Of a DNA stretch of 43,148 nt, positions 9,908 to 20,073 are shown piece after piece. Made by a program: the position numbers and the translations under genes. The DNA is from Gracilaria domingensis (Eukaryota > Rhodophyta > Florideophyceae > Gracilariales > Gracilariaceae), in assembly GCA_022539475.1 (NCBI GenBank), contig VCMS01000386.1, positions 1-43,148 of the forward strand. The letters are read 5' to 3'. Position 1 is the stretch's first letter. Each line of letters starts with the position of its first letter. The notes under the pieces were generated by a model. The model did no database searches. It was not told where the DNA came from and saw nothing but the letters and a program-made list of their open reading frames with translations.

Positions 9908-10233
9908 CAACCGCGCTGCTCGCAAGAGGGTCTTTTCGCGCAGAAACGATCTTCGATTGTTTCTTCGAGCGCAATGAATATGTACTACATGCACACGTGG
10001 ACGCGCAGTGCTCGTATTCCACAACGTACACGTGCGTTTTGATGTGAACGTAGTTTTTCTCAGATCACATAGATCACCTCTCTTGTTCAGATTCAATTTT
10101 TGTGCTCACAGAGCCAAATGTCAGTTTGCGCAATCACTCTGCTCATCCGCCACGTGGACGTCCGCTTCCCTTCACTGATGCTCGCCGTTTTATTGGCTGT
10201 GCAGAGTCAATTCGCATTTGTATTAGATGATCT
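9908..10233. other. spacer between element A and hairpin
   Basis: No gene recognised. Short frames here are not supported. The sequence includes CACGTGG twice (near 9993 and 10151) but nothing else clear. Confidence 0.4.
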
Positions 10234-10358
10234 TATCTGAGGTAGAGTGTGAAGCTTCATTGTTGTCCAAATATAAATTAAGAACTGCTGACAGAAGCTG
10301 TCAGCAGTTCTTAATTTATATTTGGATAACAATGAAGCTTCACACTCTACCTCAGATA
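10234..10358. repeat. long near-perfect inverted repeat (61-bp arms, 3-nt loop)
   Basis: Left arm 10234-10294 and right arm 10298-10358 are reverse complements except for one position, which in RNA would be a G-U pair (GTTGTCC against GGATAAC). The loop is AAG. The arms run from TATCTGAGGTAGAG to ACTGCTGACAG. A transcript of either strand would form a 61-bp stem, suitable as a small-RNA precursor. It could equally be a foldback element or a recent inverted duplication. Confidence 0.85.
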
Positions 10359-10560
10359 GAAAATGCGGGTTATTGGCGTCATGTGATGATGACCTTGATA
10401 ACTTCACCAGGGGTAAACAATGTACCGAACGTAGATACATAGTGTACTGTATATAACATACATATGTAGACTGCGAGAGATGGTGCCAATGGCGCCATCC
10501 CCCGCAGCCAAGCTCCCGCCTTCGTCATCACCCGCCACGTCTCTCTGTTGGACGCGATTT

Positions 10561-10596
10561 TCCACAAGTAGAAGTCAGCCAGCCTCTACTTGTGGA
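10561..10596. repeat. short inverted repeat before the TIR pseudogene
   Basis: TCCACAAGTAGA (10561-10572) and TCTACTTGTGGA (10585-10596) are perfect 12-bp arms around a 12-base spacer. GTCAGCCAG is directly repeated around the right arm. Function unknown. Confidence 0.5.
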
Positions 10597-10911
10597 GGTC
10601 AGCCAGTCAGCGAACCAACTCATTCGAACTTTTGGTCACCAGTACGGCATTTCCATAATACTGCCCCCTACATCTTCCCACGTCGAACAATGCATCTTCC
10701 TTGCGAGCCGCCACCGTTCCGAATCTTCCCCAGCCATGCCGGTGAAGAACTGTATAAGCGCCTTCGCAAACAGGGCCTCTCTGTTTTACTCGACATTAAG
10801 TCCTTTGGTTTGGGGGACGATTGCCCGAAAGTCATGGAACACGCCATGAAAAGCGATCCCGTGGGCGTGTTCATCATTAGTACCGAGTTGATAGCCAAGA
10901 AGTGGCCAATG

Positions 10912-11483
10912 TGTGGTATAACCGATCGGTGCGAGCTGCTTGTGGGAAGCCCTGCGTGGGCTTGACCCGGCGGAGAAGTGAAACGCGTGACACCTAATAG
11001 GTCGGCAGCACCCGCCGTTGCCTATAGTGCACGGTGACCAAGTGGTAAATACGCCTGCACTGGTGTGCGGCAGGCACGTATAACCCTCGAGGTCAGCAAA
11101 ACTATTAGAGGACTACTAGACTTACCAATTGGTGACTGTAGAGCCGAACTGGCGTCAAGTTAGCCTTGTTGGTGCTTGACTTTACCATTTGGTGTGGGAG
11201 GTTGGCGTCTCGGGGGTTTAGTACACCCGAGCGCCCCTCCGGCTCTCACGGGCCTAGTGCCACGTGGGCCACCGGGAGGTGCATTTGTGGTGCACCACCC
11301 CCGCCACATATCTACACTACCTAGTAAATATTAATTCTAAATTAACGAGAATAAACTAATTAGTCTTGTCCAAGCCTGCGCTTGCGCGTCCCACGTGGTA
11401 CAGTAGACACACGTGCCCGGGAGCCCGTGACGTCACCACTTGGTCTTGTAGAGCCCCCGTTGATCTGGCCGAGCTATACTACA
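10912..11483 (-). mobile_element. solo LTR of element A family, target duplication CAATG
   Basis: 572 bp, the same length as the element A LTR and about 97% identical. It starts TGTGGTATAACC and ends CTATACTACA. It is flanked by CAATG at 10907-10911 and 11484-11488, the 5-bp duplication made by Ty3/gypsy integrases. Removing it and one CAATG joins the TIR reading frame without a gap, so the insertion site is inside the coding sequence. A solo LTR arises by LTR-LTR recombination of a full element. Confidence 0.95.
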
Positions 11484-13049
11484 CAATGCGTGATGTTTTG
11501 GCATTCGTGCACCGATACGACCGCGCCGTGGCCAAAGCAGAGACTCCGCCACTGCTTATCTCAATCTTTTACCGCTTTTCACCAGCCAGTGTCGCGATCC
11601 GGCCATTTTCAAAGACCAGGTCGATATCTTTCATCAATGGGGTCTATTCAAGCGTACATGGGATGGCGTTATACCGCTCAAAGATGTTAAGCATGCGTTG
11701 CATACGGCGGCCACCATATGGAGCATCGAGAACAACAGCGGGGCAAACAACTCCGAGAGCCCGAGCATGCGTTCTACCAGAGAGTGTTTCCTCCAAACCA
11801 TTGAGACTGGCATTCTGGAGCGCCTTGGAATTGAAAGATCTTCTTTGGTGGACGAGAGCCAACCAGTGCTACGCAACCCATCTGCACAAGGTATATACAC
11901 TCCGTGCAACATGGTGCCACGAAATTCACCTAGACTAACTCTTGACTATAGTTCGCCAAGCACATGCGAAGGAATGTTGAAGGTCGCGATTTTGAGAGCA
12001 AGCGGGAGCCGAATTATGGCTGTTGTAGCAACTGGTAAAGGTGGGGTTGGTAAAACTTGTGCATTGAGAGGACTTGCTGATGACGTTGACATTAGGAAGT
12101 TATTTGGTGGGGGTATTCTATACATTTAGCTTGGAAGCGATGCTGCAATTTTGGATACACTGCAAAGAATAGCAAAAATTATCGATTGCACTGGAGGTTC
12201 GAAGTTGGAAAACGTGGTCAAGACATGCAAGTCAGTTCAAGAAGCATCGCGAAAGGCTTCGCAATGGTTCGGTTGACATTCGTGCTGTTTCTTGTAGATG
12301 ATATTTGGCGCGGTAATGGAATAGATTCTGATGTGTTGACAGATCTTGGACTGATGGTGAACATTAACAGTAGGGTGGTGTACACAACCCGAGACAATCA
12401 TTTTCTAGTACGTGCGAACGAAGTGATTGAGTTTAAAGAAAAGAAACCGGTTGCGGACATATCGCAGTAAATGTTGATGGCACACGCAGGGTTCGATGAA
12501 GGAAAGGTGCTTGATTACGAGAACAAGGAGGCGTTCAACTATTTTCTTAGATTGTGCCAAGGATTTTCGCTCGGGTTCGGCATTGTGGGCGGTGCGATTC
12601 GACGATACTCATTCACAAACCAATCAAGGCAAAATGCATGGGCAGATTTTGGCGAAGATCTTTGTTCGGAACAAACGCACTTGATGAAAGCTGAAGTTGA
12701 GACATATGGCACTGTATCAAAGATTGCGGACATAACTCTTCGTGTTCTTGAGAAACGAAGTAGAGATGGCAATTTTATGTTCCGGTTTCGTGCTTTGTAT
12801 GTGCTTCAAAAGCAGCAATCTGTGCCTGTACAGATGCTGCAGAAGCTATGGGACTTGGACACGCCCCAAGAAACTAGAAGTGTCGTGGAAACGTTGCTGA
12901 CGTTTCAATTGTGCAAAAGAGGAGAATCAGTGGTCTAATGTCTGTCCAGCTGCATGACGTAATTCTGGATATCGCTGCTCGGAAAGCCAAGGAAGCAGGA
13001 GAGACGGAGTCTTTCTTTCAAAACCTTCCACCTCTTATCTTATCTGCAG

Positions 13050-13120
13050 GTATGTAAGCAACCGTCTATTTACAAACCTGGACTGGTTGTGACGTTTTCT
13101 TTGTTTTTTGCTTTCATTAG
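13050..13120 (+). other. probable 71-bp intron in the NB-ARC pseudogene
   Basis: CAG then GTATGTAAG at the donor, a T-rich tract, and TTTCATTAG at the acceptor match spliceosomal consensus. Neither the unspliced nor the spliced reading stays open for long, in keeping with a pseudogene. Confidence 0.4.
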
Positions 13121-13301
13121 TGAATCATGCCAGTTGATTTTGTGCCTAAGCATCAAGGGCCTGCATGACGACGAGGGAAGATTACGAATTTGTGGCGTCG
13201 ATCCAATTCTAGATGATATCATTTACAAACTTTCTAGTCAAAGCGGTGCCCAAAGGCGAAAAAGTAACGCAATCGTAGGCGTTTGCAAAATCTGTAAGTA
13301 A

Positions 13302-13831
13302 AATATGCGACCTACGCGTTGTGTACGAAAAGCACTCTGCCCGTAGATTTCGTAATGACGAGCGACGACTTCCACGGCACCTCAAGTACCACCACAGGGC
13401 AACTGGGGGTTGAGTCCTGTTCAGCGGACCTGCGTATCAGAATGTACAGCCTGTATTCGTCCATGTTGCGGTTCCGAGTTTGCTAGTAAAAATGTCAAAC
13501 AAATCCTTTCCCGGACGTTTATGAGATTGGGATAAGGTTTGTTCATAATATTTTAGGACCAAGCAGCAAATCCATCTGCCGACAAAGAATCATAAAGGTA
13601 GTAAGGCACGAGTATATTTTTCATAATGCTAATATTGTCAGCATTGCTCATTATGAAGAATATACTCTTTATTTCTTTGAACATTAGAGGAAGTACAAAA
13701 CTAAGATATAAAGAGCAAAACAATAAAAAATCAACTAAGAAACTTGAAACATCACAAATAAAAACTGTTCTAGTGTATTACTTCAAATATGTACCTGCAT
13801 CTCAAGCAATACAAAGCTGCAACTCAACGTC
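13302..13831. other. AT-rich spacer with an inverted repeat
   Basis: No gene recognised. An inverted repeat with 19-bp arms (13610-13628, GAGTATATTTTTCATAATG, and 13649-13667) has one mismatch that would be G-U in RNA. The 20-base loop can itself pair (AATGCT with AGCATT). It lies about 165 bp before the pseudokinase start codon. Confidence 0.5.
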
Positions 13832-14749
13832 ATGCAGTTCGAAAACATGATTTTGAATGGAAAATGGGTCTTGAAGTCCAAAATTTATTTCTCAAACAAC
13901 GTTACAGTTTATGAAGCTCACGAAGTCGGAGATGAAACTAACATTGTAGTTGTAAAGATGGGGATAAGTAGAGGGGCAGACGAATATGCTCAGAGACGAT
14001 CAAACTCAAGAATAGTGGCAGACCGCGAAAACCTGACTCAAGCATTCAACGTCTATTTGCAGAATTTCTATTGGGAACCTGATCGTTTTCCAAAGGTGAT
14101 AGATCATAGAAAGCTTTTTGATTTCGAATGTACTGTGATGGAAGCATTTGAACATACTCTGTCACAGAAAGTAGAATATTTGAAAAAGCTAAACACCGGC
14201 ACAGTTATGAAAATAGCTTTGGAATCATTTAAAGCAATCATTGAAGTGCACAAAATTGGATTTATGCATGGAAAAATTATGGAAGAGAATTTTATAAGTG
14301 CTTATCAAGAGAAACAAAAACTTATTCTACTTGATTTTGAATATGCTGGCGAAATGTTTTTTGGCGAAAGACAAAAAGACCTTGTAGACTGGGTTCAAAT
14401 GATCATTCGCCTGTTGATCACTGACTTAAGAGGTGAAGAAGCAGTGAACGCATCAGCTCTGAAAAGGTTTTACATTCCTTTGGCAAAATTTGACGACGAT
14501 AATCTTGAAATTCGAAGAGCAATTCAGAAGAATTTTGATGAAGCTATAGAAATTCGCGGGGAAGACAACGATGAAGTCCCGATGCTATTATGCGATGTGT
14601 TTAACAACATTTTGGGTCAAAAGAGACAAGTAGATGAAAATGAAAATATTTTAAACAAACTGTACGAAGTTGTATCTCAGTTCGTTCCTTATGAATGGGA
14701 TGGGAAACATTTTGGAGTTCTTAATCGCATGAGGAAGGAGAAAATGTAG
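13832..14749 (+). CDS. CK1/VRK-like protein kinase fold, probably a pseudokinase
   Basis: Intact 305-residue frame, AT-rich like its surroundings. The N-lobe shows VVVVKMG (candidate ATP-site Lys) but no clear glycine loop. The C-lobe shows IIEVHKIGFMHGKIMEENF where CK1 kinases have a HRDIKPDNF-type loop: the catalytic Asp is replaced by Lys and the loop Lys by Met, while the final Asn is kept. LILLDFEYAG occupies the DFG position, keeping Asp but with Glu for Gly. DLVDWVQMIIRLL follows like the helix-F region. Loss of the catalytic Asp argues against phosphotransfer, so a binding or scaffold role is likelier. I assign it to CK1/VRK from the GxxxxxNF loop and spacing only. ATG 13832 is the first; a second at 13850 (MILNGKWVL) is possible. 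Confidence 0.65.
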   Translation: MQFENMILNGKWVLKSKIYFSNNVTVYEAHEVGDETNIVVVKMGISRGADEYAQRRSNSRIVADRENLTQAFNVYLQNFYWEPDRFPKVIDHRKLFDFECTVMEAFEHTLSQKVEYLKKLNTGTVMKIALESFKAIIEVHKIGFMHGKIMEENFISAYQEKQKLILLDFEYAGEMFFGERQKDLVDWVQMIIRLLITDLRGEEAVNASALKRFYIPLAKFDDDNLEIRRAIQKNFDEAIEIRGEDNDEVPMLLCDVFNNILGQKRQVDENENILNKLYEVVSQFVPYEWDGKHFGVLNRMRKEKM

Positions 14750-16362
14750 GTGTTGTCTCGCGCTTGCACGCTGTTGGCACGTTTTGCGGTGTGCAGAAGA
14801 GATTCAGGAAGCAGTGGCAAAATGCTCAATTGTAACGTTTAGGAAGGGAAATTTACCAAGTTCTAAGTTGTAATTACTGTTTACATTGTACTCCTATTTC
14901 AAACATCCAACAAGACAAATACATCTTTTACTATACAAAATATGTAAAGTATGTTGCAACTCTTCCAAATAATAGAAGAAAATAGTTTCTGAATATTAAG
15001 AGTTAGTGAAGAGCTGTTGGTCATGAAATCCTTGGTAAAATCAAATGAAATAAAAAAAAGCATTCGGAAGCAATAAAACAGAAGTACATCGCAGAAAACA
15101 GGATTTTATCTAAAGGTTGCGACCCTAAAAATAAGAAAAAACCGTGACCGTAAAAATAAGAAATATTCGTTTTATAGAGCAGCTAGAAAGGTTCTAAATG
15201 AAACGCTTGTGTTGTAAAAAAGATATAAATGAGTGGGTCTGCACTTTTCTTTCAACACATTTTGTTTGTCCAAAACAGTATAAGTTACAAAACTCCTGTA
15301 GCGAATATTACAGCGAGAAACAAAACTTAGGTGAAGACTGAAAATTTTGTGTTTCCGGGTAAATGCATCAAATCGAAAAAATGTATGTCACAATTAGCAA
15401 GGAAATTGCAATTGTCAAACATTTATAATGTAGTTCATAAAACACTAATATTTTCACTAAATTGATGATAATTGGAGAGAAGGTTTTCTAAACAGTGAAG
15501 AGAGATTGTTCCTGGTCTCGTTCAATCACAGTAATTTGCGCCACAGCGTGAAAACAATTAAAATAGGAAAAAGCCTGGGACGTCCGGGAAAGTAACCAAC
15601 AACATTATACATTCAAATTCTCTTCCAATAAAAAATAGGTATCGCACGGGTAAAGAATATCGGTGTTCATATTTTGACAACATGTACAGGCCCTGTCTTA
15701 ACAAGCGTTGACGACGCGTTGTCGTCAGGCCCTGTCTTAACAAGCGTTTTAAGTAAGAATTGTATGAGATAACGTTCTGACACTGCACTACGTTTCTTAT
15801 TTTACTGCTATTTAGACACTAAAATGTTCGAACATGACGAAGTTGAGAAAACAATATATGGCGAATTTTTTCTCATTGTATAGAGTTCAATAAAACAAAT
15901 TACAAAACTTTAATCTACTCTATGCGTTGCGTAGCGGGGCATGCGTGTTTTGCTTAAAATATGTTTCCAGTTGTAGAAATAGGCTTAACAAAATGGCAAA
16001 TATGCGCCATTTTGCGCCATTTTAACGAATATTCGCTTTGATATATGCCTAAAATAACTTCATTTTACAATATTTAGAGAAAAGGTTTACAATATGTTCG
16101 TAATGCCGCTCTAGACTATGGGAGTATGACAGAAAAAGCTTCAGTAACTTATCACTTTTGAAGCTAGAGCCAAGGAAACTTAAGCGGTTTTTACATAGCT
16201 TTTCTAATAGCAGGAAACAAGTGAGACTAGTTGCTTACGTCAACTTACAGCGTGTTCGAATCTTTTTGCGACAGCAATGAGGCAACCTACGTCACGATGT
16301 TGTCAGTAAAATATTTTACAGTACGAATCCTTGCCTTTTCTCGTAACGCGAGAGATTAAAAT
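14750..16362. other. AT-rich intergenic region with short direct repeats
   Basis: No coding signal. A 23-bp perfect direct repeat (begins CAGGCCCTGTC, ends AAGCGTT) lies at 15687-15709 and 15726-15748, period 39, separated by an imperfect palindrome (GACGACGCGTTGTCGTC). GCGCCATTTT is repeated near 16005-16025. Confidence 0.5.
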
Positions 16363-18300
16363 ATGTGTCGTAAAGAACATTTCCCGCATCCTCCTGAGAC
16401 GAAACACTTGTTTCAGTACATAAAATTGTTTAGTAAACATTTAAAACTTTACGTTCTGCTTGACATTAAATGTCAAATTTTGGTTTCTCAAGAAAACACG
16501 ATGAAGCAAAGGAAAGACTTCGAAAGATCGATTCCATCATTCATCTGGGCACCAAGAACGAAAGAAACAAACGTCTTTCTCTCAAAGCAGCCCAGACATT
16601 TTGCACTATATCATCATGATGCCGAGGATATATTGCGCTTCACCGTCATTGACCAAAACAGAGGAGCGCTAATGATCATCCAAATCCAGGCCATGCACTC
16701 ACGTGATCGTATACACGCACTTCGCCGAACCAGTTCCCGAAGAAGGCTACTGATCCCCGCCTGTTCCAGCTCCACAGGTGTCACAGTAACCGAAACAACC
16801 CAACGTGCAAGCAAGAATTCCACCACCCTTTTTGGAGCCGCTGGAGATCCACGTTGCACAATCATCCGGCGAAGAAGTGATTGCAGACCTTTTGCGGACT
16901 GATATAGCGAATGAAAGAGATAACATCATCATTGTAAGAAGTGCAAATAGTGGTTTTCATCATCTTGCTTCACAACAACTGAGAGATAATACGATTTGTA
17001 GACTAAAGGTTTGAAGGAGAGAGCTCAACGACAGAATACGACAGTGTCTGAACAAGTCCACTGATCGTCACTGTCATACTCCAACCCTTCTGACTCCATG
17101 CAAGATGCTCAAACCGTTCAAGCACCTATACCGTTCATGCGCACTCGCCATTCCGCTGATCAACTCTCTACACTACCCGATCCCATCACGGACACCACCG
17201 TTGTCGCACGCGTACCGAAGGAGTTGCACCTGGACCAAGTCAATCTTTGTACACCTAAACCTCCACAGCAATCATCAGCGTTTCTCGATCTTCGCCGTGC
17301 CTAACTCAAGCAGAGCGACCTTTTTGAGACCAACAAAAGTGGCCCAGTCTCACCCCAAGACCATCCCGCCCCGAGCCCGATTTCGATCCATCAAACAAGG
17401 ATTGCAAAACCACCCACGGCGCGTCGCTCCCCGCTTCCAGCTGCTCCCAAAAAGCAAAGCTTCGTTCTAACGTCGAGAGGGACACTGTAGCTCAACCAAC
17501 GATGCTTCGAAGAGCGAGGAAAACCTTTCTTTCCGACAGCCACAAACCACCGAAGAGCACAGACCACCCCGTACCGTCACTTGTGGGTTCGTCGACGGGT
17601 GCTCTGGCAGGTAAAGCGCCCTCATAATCTCCTGCACGGAGACGTTCTCATCTTGAGATAGCAGATATCACAAGCTCTGTGCTTTCCCGTGTACAGCAGA
17701 TGGATTCTGGGGTGCTTGCAAGTACGTCACCGGCCCCACGACAACATCGCATGTCCCGTCGACATAGAAGCAGTCTACCACTGCAGAAGTGATATAAGTA
17801 TGACGTTGCCAGATCTAGGGAAATAACCGCTCGACCTTTAGGAATCGCGAGGATGAAACTAGGACAACTCAGTCGCCACGGACTCAACGTGAGAGCGTGA
17901 CGTCGTTAGATGCAACGCCCAGATCTTCTGCGATGACGACCAGACCACTAATTGATGAACCGAGCAGATCTTCCGAGAAACCCGCACCCTGTCCTTGGAA
18001 TCAAACTTGTACCTCGCAGGTGCGACTGCACCTGTCGAATAATACAGACAAGGGATTAGCTGCTCCTGGAACTCTTCTTCAAGACTCAAAGACTAGAGCA
18101 GCATGAGTGCGGAACGAGTCAAAGCAAGGAAGGGAAGAAACCTTCACGCATTCGTCATCATTTCGGATATATATACGGGTATGAGAGGGTCAAGGATACT
18201 TGGAAGTGTGAAGATACATCGAAAGAAGCCCGGAAATCCCAGGCGGTGCAGCGCCAAAAAGCTCATCCGAAGACTCTGCGGCCCTTGAATCAAAGACAGT
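16363..18300 (+). pseudogene. decayed Pro/Ser-rich gene(s), unrecognised
   Basis: An open stretch starts at ATG 16363 (179 codons), but coding-like segments then change frame. Examples are IPPPFLEPLEIHVAQSSGEE with DLLRTDIANERDNIIIV (about 16815-16935), a frame containing VARVPKELHLDQVNLCTPKP (about 17195-17255), a Ser/Pro-rich stretch, and SSVLSRVQQMDSGVLASTS (about 17670-17730). In-frame stops occur, and a possible donor (GGCAG/GTAAAG at about 17611) suggests introns. The composition looks like a disordered nuclear protein, but no domain is recognisable. It may be the remains of more than one gene. Confidence 0.3.
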
Positions 18301-18454
18301 CTTTGAATCTGGGTCACGTGGAAATGGAAATCAACCACGACTTCGATGCATACGGGGAATAAGGTCAGGACCCTTTGCGCGCTACGACTTGTGGGCATGG
18401 TGACGGAATCAACTTGACAAAGCTATCAAACTCTGCATCGACACCTCCGACCTT

Positions 18455-18919
18455 TTATGGAGGAATAGTGAACTCAGAACCCATCCATGTCCATCGAAGT
18501 GTAGCTTCTAACTTCTGATTCTGCACCAAACCTTCGGGGAACTGGATACCACAGTAGTTCCTCACCCCATTAGAATAGTTCTTCCAGAGCGAAGTGGACG
18601 TGCTCCCTGTGATGTATCCCCTTACGACAAACTCAATCGGGAATGGTTTGCATCTTCGTGAAATGGTTACATTCAGGTGTGGCACGCTGAGGACGTGGCT
18701 GGGGACAATAGGTTTGGTACTCTCAAACCAAAACGCAGCGGTCTTGTTAAGGACTGCACCTTTGAACGGAATCGCTGCGAGAATACGATCGAAAGCGCTT
18801 TGTCTGTCAGTGGTGACCAAGGCCAGAAGAGGCTTCTTGGCACCATCGATGACACCATCGAAAGCGTATTGATCGCGAATACTAAGCATATTAGCGTCGG
18901 CAAGAACGGGAGGCAGCAT
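18455..18919 (-). pseudogene. SAICAR synthase fragment (plant/algal type)
   Basis: SAICAR synthase joins aspartate to CAIR in purine synthesis. The fragment shows IRDQYAFDG, LVTTDRQSAFDRILAAIPFK, VVRGYITGS, VRNYCG and FPEGLVQNQKL in the right order and spacing. These are typical of the plant-type enzyme, which carries VTTDRQSAFDR and VRNYCG. The first glycine of the N-terminal G-K-x-R-D loop is lost (LSIRDQ). The match stops right after QNQKL: the T-P-x-T-K catalytic region and the C-terminal half, roughly the second 100 or more residues, are missing. It is thus a truncated copy; a working gene should be elsewhere. The 76-codon overlapping minus frame is a shadow. Confidence 0.8.
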
Positions 18920-19112
18920 GAAATGAGTACAACTCCAAAATCTCTTGAGATATGTACAAATTGTAGTCCGAGAACGGTACTTTTGAGCTTATAGACTAGT
19001 TTTACTTCAAGCCGAACCCTTAAATTGTAGTAAACATATCTTTATCACACGTCAGGCAGCTGCTGCGATACGTCAGCCGTTGCCATTCAAATGTACGAGA
19101 TACTCTAAAACA

Positions 19113-19796
19113 ATGGGAAACACAGCCCTGTGTACATTGTGCAATCGCAGGTTTCCAACTCAGGAAGTACGCAATTGCCTCCCGGTTCTGGAAAAGCTGT
19201 GCCGGAATTGCACCAGCCTCTTCCGCCGTCGACAACTTCCTCTCTACAAGAAAGGAGTTCACATTTCATTCCACTCATTTTCGGGTGCAATCAAGCACAC
19301 AGTAACCGGTTTTGAAAGAAAGCGAAAGGGTACAATTGACTACAAGAAACCGCGTTTGGTTTGTGACGACATCCATTCCCCTGAAGTAGCTCGAATAGAC
19401 CATCGTGGGCGTCCACCATCTCCCTCTTTGTTCTCGTCTACCAATCGCAATCACTTAATGGCGACTCCCACCAACTCTGGGCCGCTTTTGAAAACACCAT
19501 CTAGTCACTCTCCTTCGATGCCTGTTCCACAGACGCCACCACCGCGCATGATTGTGGCGAAAGAAGATCTATCTTTCAGTCTCTTCGAAGAAGATGTCCT
19601 AGTCGGAATGAATGACTATTTGTCCTTCACTAAACGCGTCTTCGCCGAACTCAAAAAACACAGAAACGAAATTGCATCTCTCAAACAAGAGAATGCAGAA
19701 TTAAAAATTTGCTTGGAAGCAGCAAGGGGAAAGTTAGAAAAACGAGATGCAATGATCGCGGAATTTAGCAACCAGCCCTCTGGGCCCAGGTACTAG
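19113..19796 (+). CDS. GATA-like zinc finger protein with C-terminal coiled coil
   Basis: 227 residues from ATG 19113. Near the N-terminus Cys7-x2-Cys10 and Cys30-x2-Cys33 (LCTLC ... KLCRNCTSLFRRR) give CX2C-X19-CX2C, the spacing of GATA-type fingers, followed by a basic stretch. The invariant W and G-L-C-N of true GATA factors are missing, so DNA binding is uncertain. The middle is Ser/Pro-rich (TPPPRM). Residues of about 165-220 form a coiled coil (VFAELKKHRNEIASLKQENA then ELKICLEAARGKLEK) with leucine-zipper periodicity. A transcription regulator is plausible. The frame is open upstream without another ATG. An inverted repeat follows at 19929. Confidence 0.5.
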   Translation: MGNTALCTLCNRRFPTQEVRNCLPVLEKLCRNCTSLFRRRQLPLYKKGVHISFHSFSGAIKHTVTGFERKRKGTIDYKKPRLVCDDIHSPEVARIDHRGRPPSPSLFSSTNRNHLMATPTNSGPLLKTPSSHSPSMPVPQTPPPRMIVAKEDLSFSLFEEDVLVGMNDYLSFTKRVFAELKKHRNEIASLKQENAELKICLEAARGKLEKRDAMIAEFSNQPSGPRY

Positions 19797-19928
19797 CTTT
19801 CGCTCAATCACAACTGCAATTCGGCGGTAACAATGGTTCGTGAAATGCTGACGTACGGACAACTTCGCGTTTCATCTCGTACGTATAGCACGAGCAGCTT
19901 CACTTCTTGTGTAGAACGTTGCTATCAA

Positions 19929-19958
19929 ACGAGTACCGTCGGTACTGACGGTACTCGT
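19929..19958. repeat. perfect hairpin downstream of the GATA-like gene
   Basis: ACGAGTACCGTC (19929-19940) and GACGGTACTCGT (19947-19958) pair perfectly around GGTACT. It sits about 130 bp after the stop of the GATA-like gene and about 115 bp before the next start, so it could affect either transcript. Confidence 0.5.
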
Positions 19959-20073
19959 AAAAGTATGAAGTAAAACTTGCAACTTTTCTTGAAGCTTTCC
20001 TGAGGAAGGACCAGAGAGTGTGTCCGATACAGGTTTTCGTATACCCTATACGAAGGTTATTCAAAAGACTACC

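Larger units (their letters stand above)
10690..13301 (+). pseudogene. TIR-NB-ARC (STAND/NLR-like) pseudogene
   Basis: The first part (ATG 10690) is a TIR domain: RIFPSHAG, GLSVLLDIKSFGLGDDCPKV, VGVFIISTELIAKKWPM. It is cut after this Met by the solo LTR 10912-11483 and resumes at once with RDVLAFVHRYDRAVAK. Next comes an NB-ARC ATPase: P-loop GKGGVGKT (about 12035), Walker B FLVDDIW (about 12300), RNBS-B-like SRVVYTTRD (about 12370), a GLPL-like region (about 12560) and a winged-helix part with VQLHDVILDIAA (about 12945). Such proteins are oligomerising immune or cell-death switches. Breaks: a shift near 11590, TAG at about 12127, a shift near 12275, TAA at 12468, and a one-base shift at 12936. 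A possible intron lies at 13050-13120 (GTATGTAAG...TTCATTAG). No LRR is seen. Confidence 0.75.

Noticed and set aside
9790..10047. Frames starting MSKPALARP in both LTR copies
   Set aside because: They are chance frames inside the LTR, differ after the LTR edge, and have no coding features.
12127..12470. TAG and TAA in the NB-ARC gene at places where Gln would fit, hinting at an altered genetic code
   Set aside because: The same gene also has frameshifts and a retroelement insertion, and intact genes in the window end at ordinary TAA and TAG stops. A pseudogene explains it.
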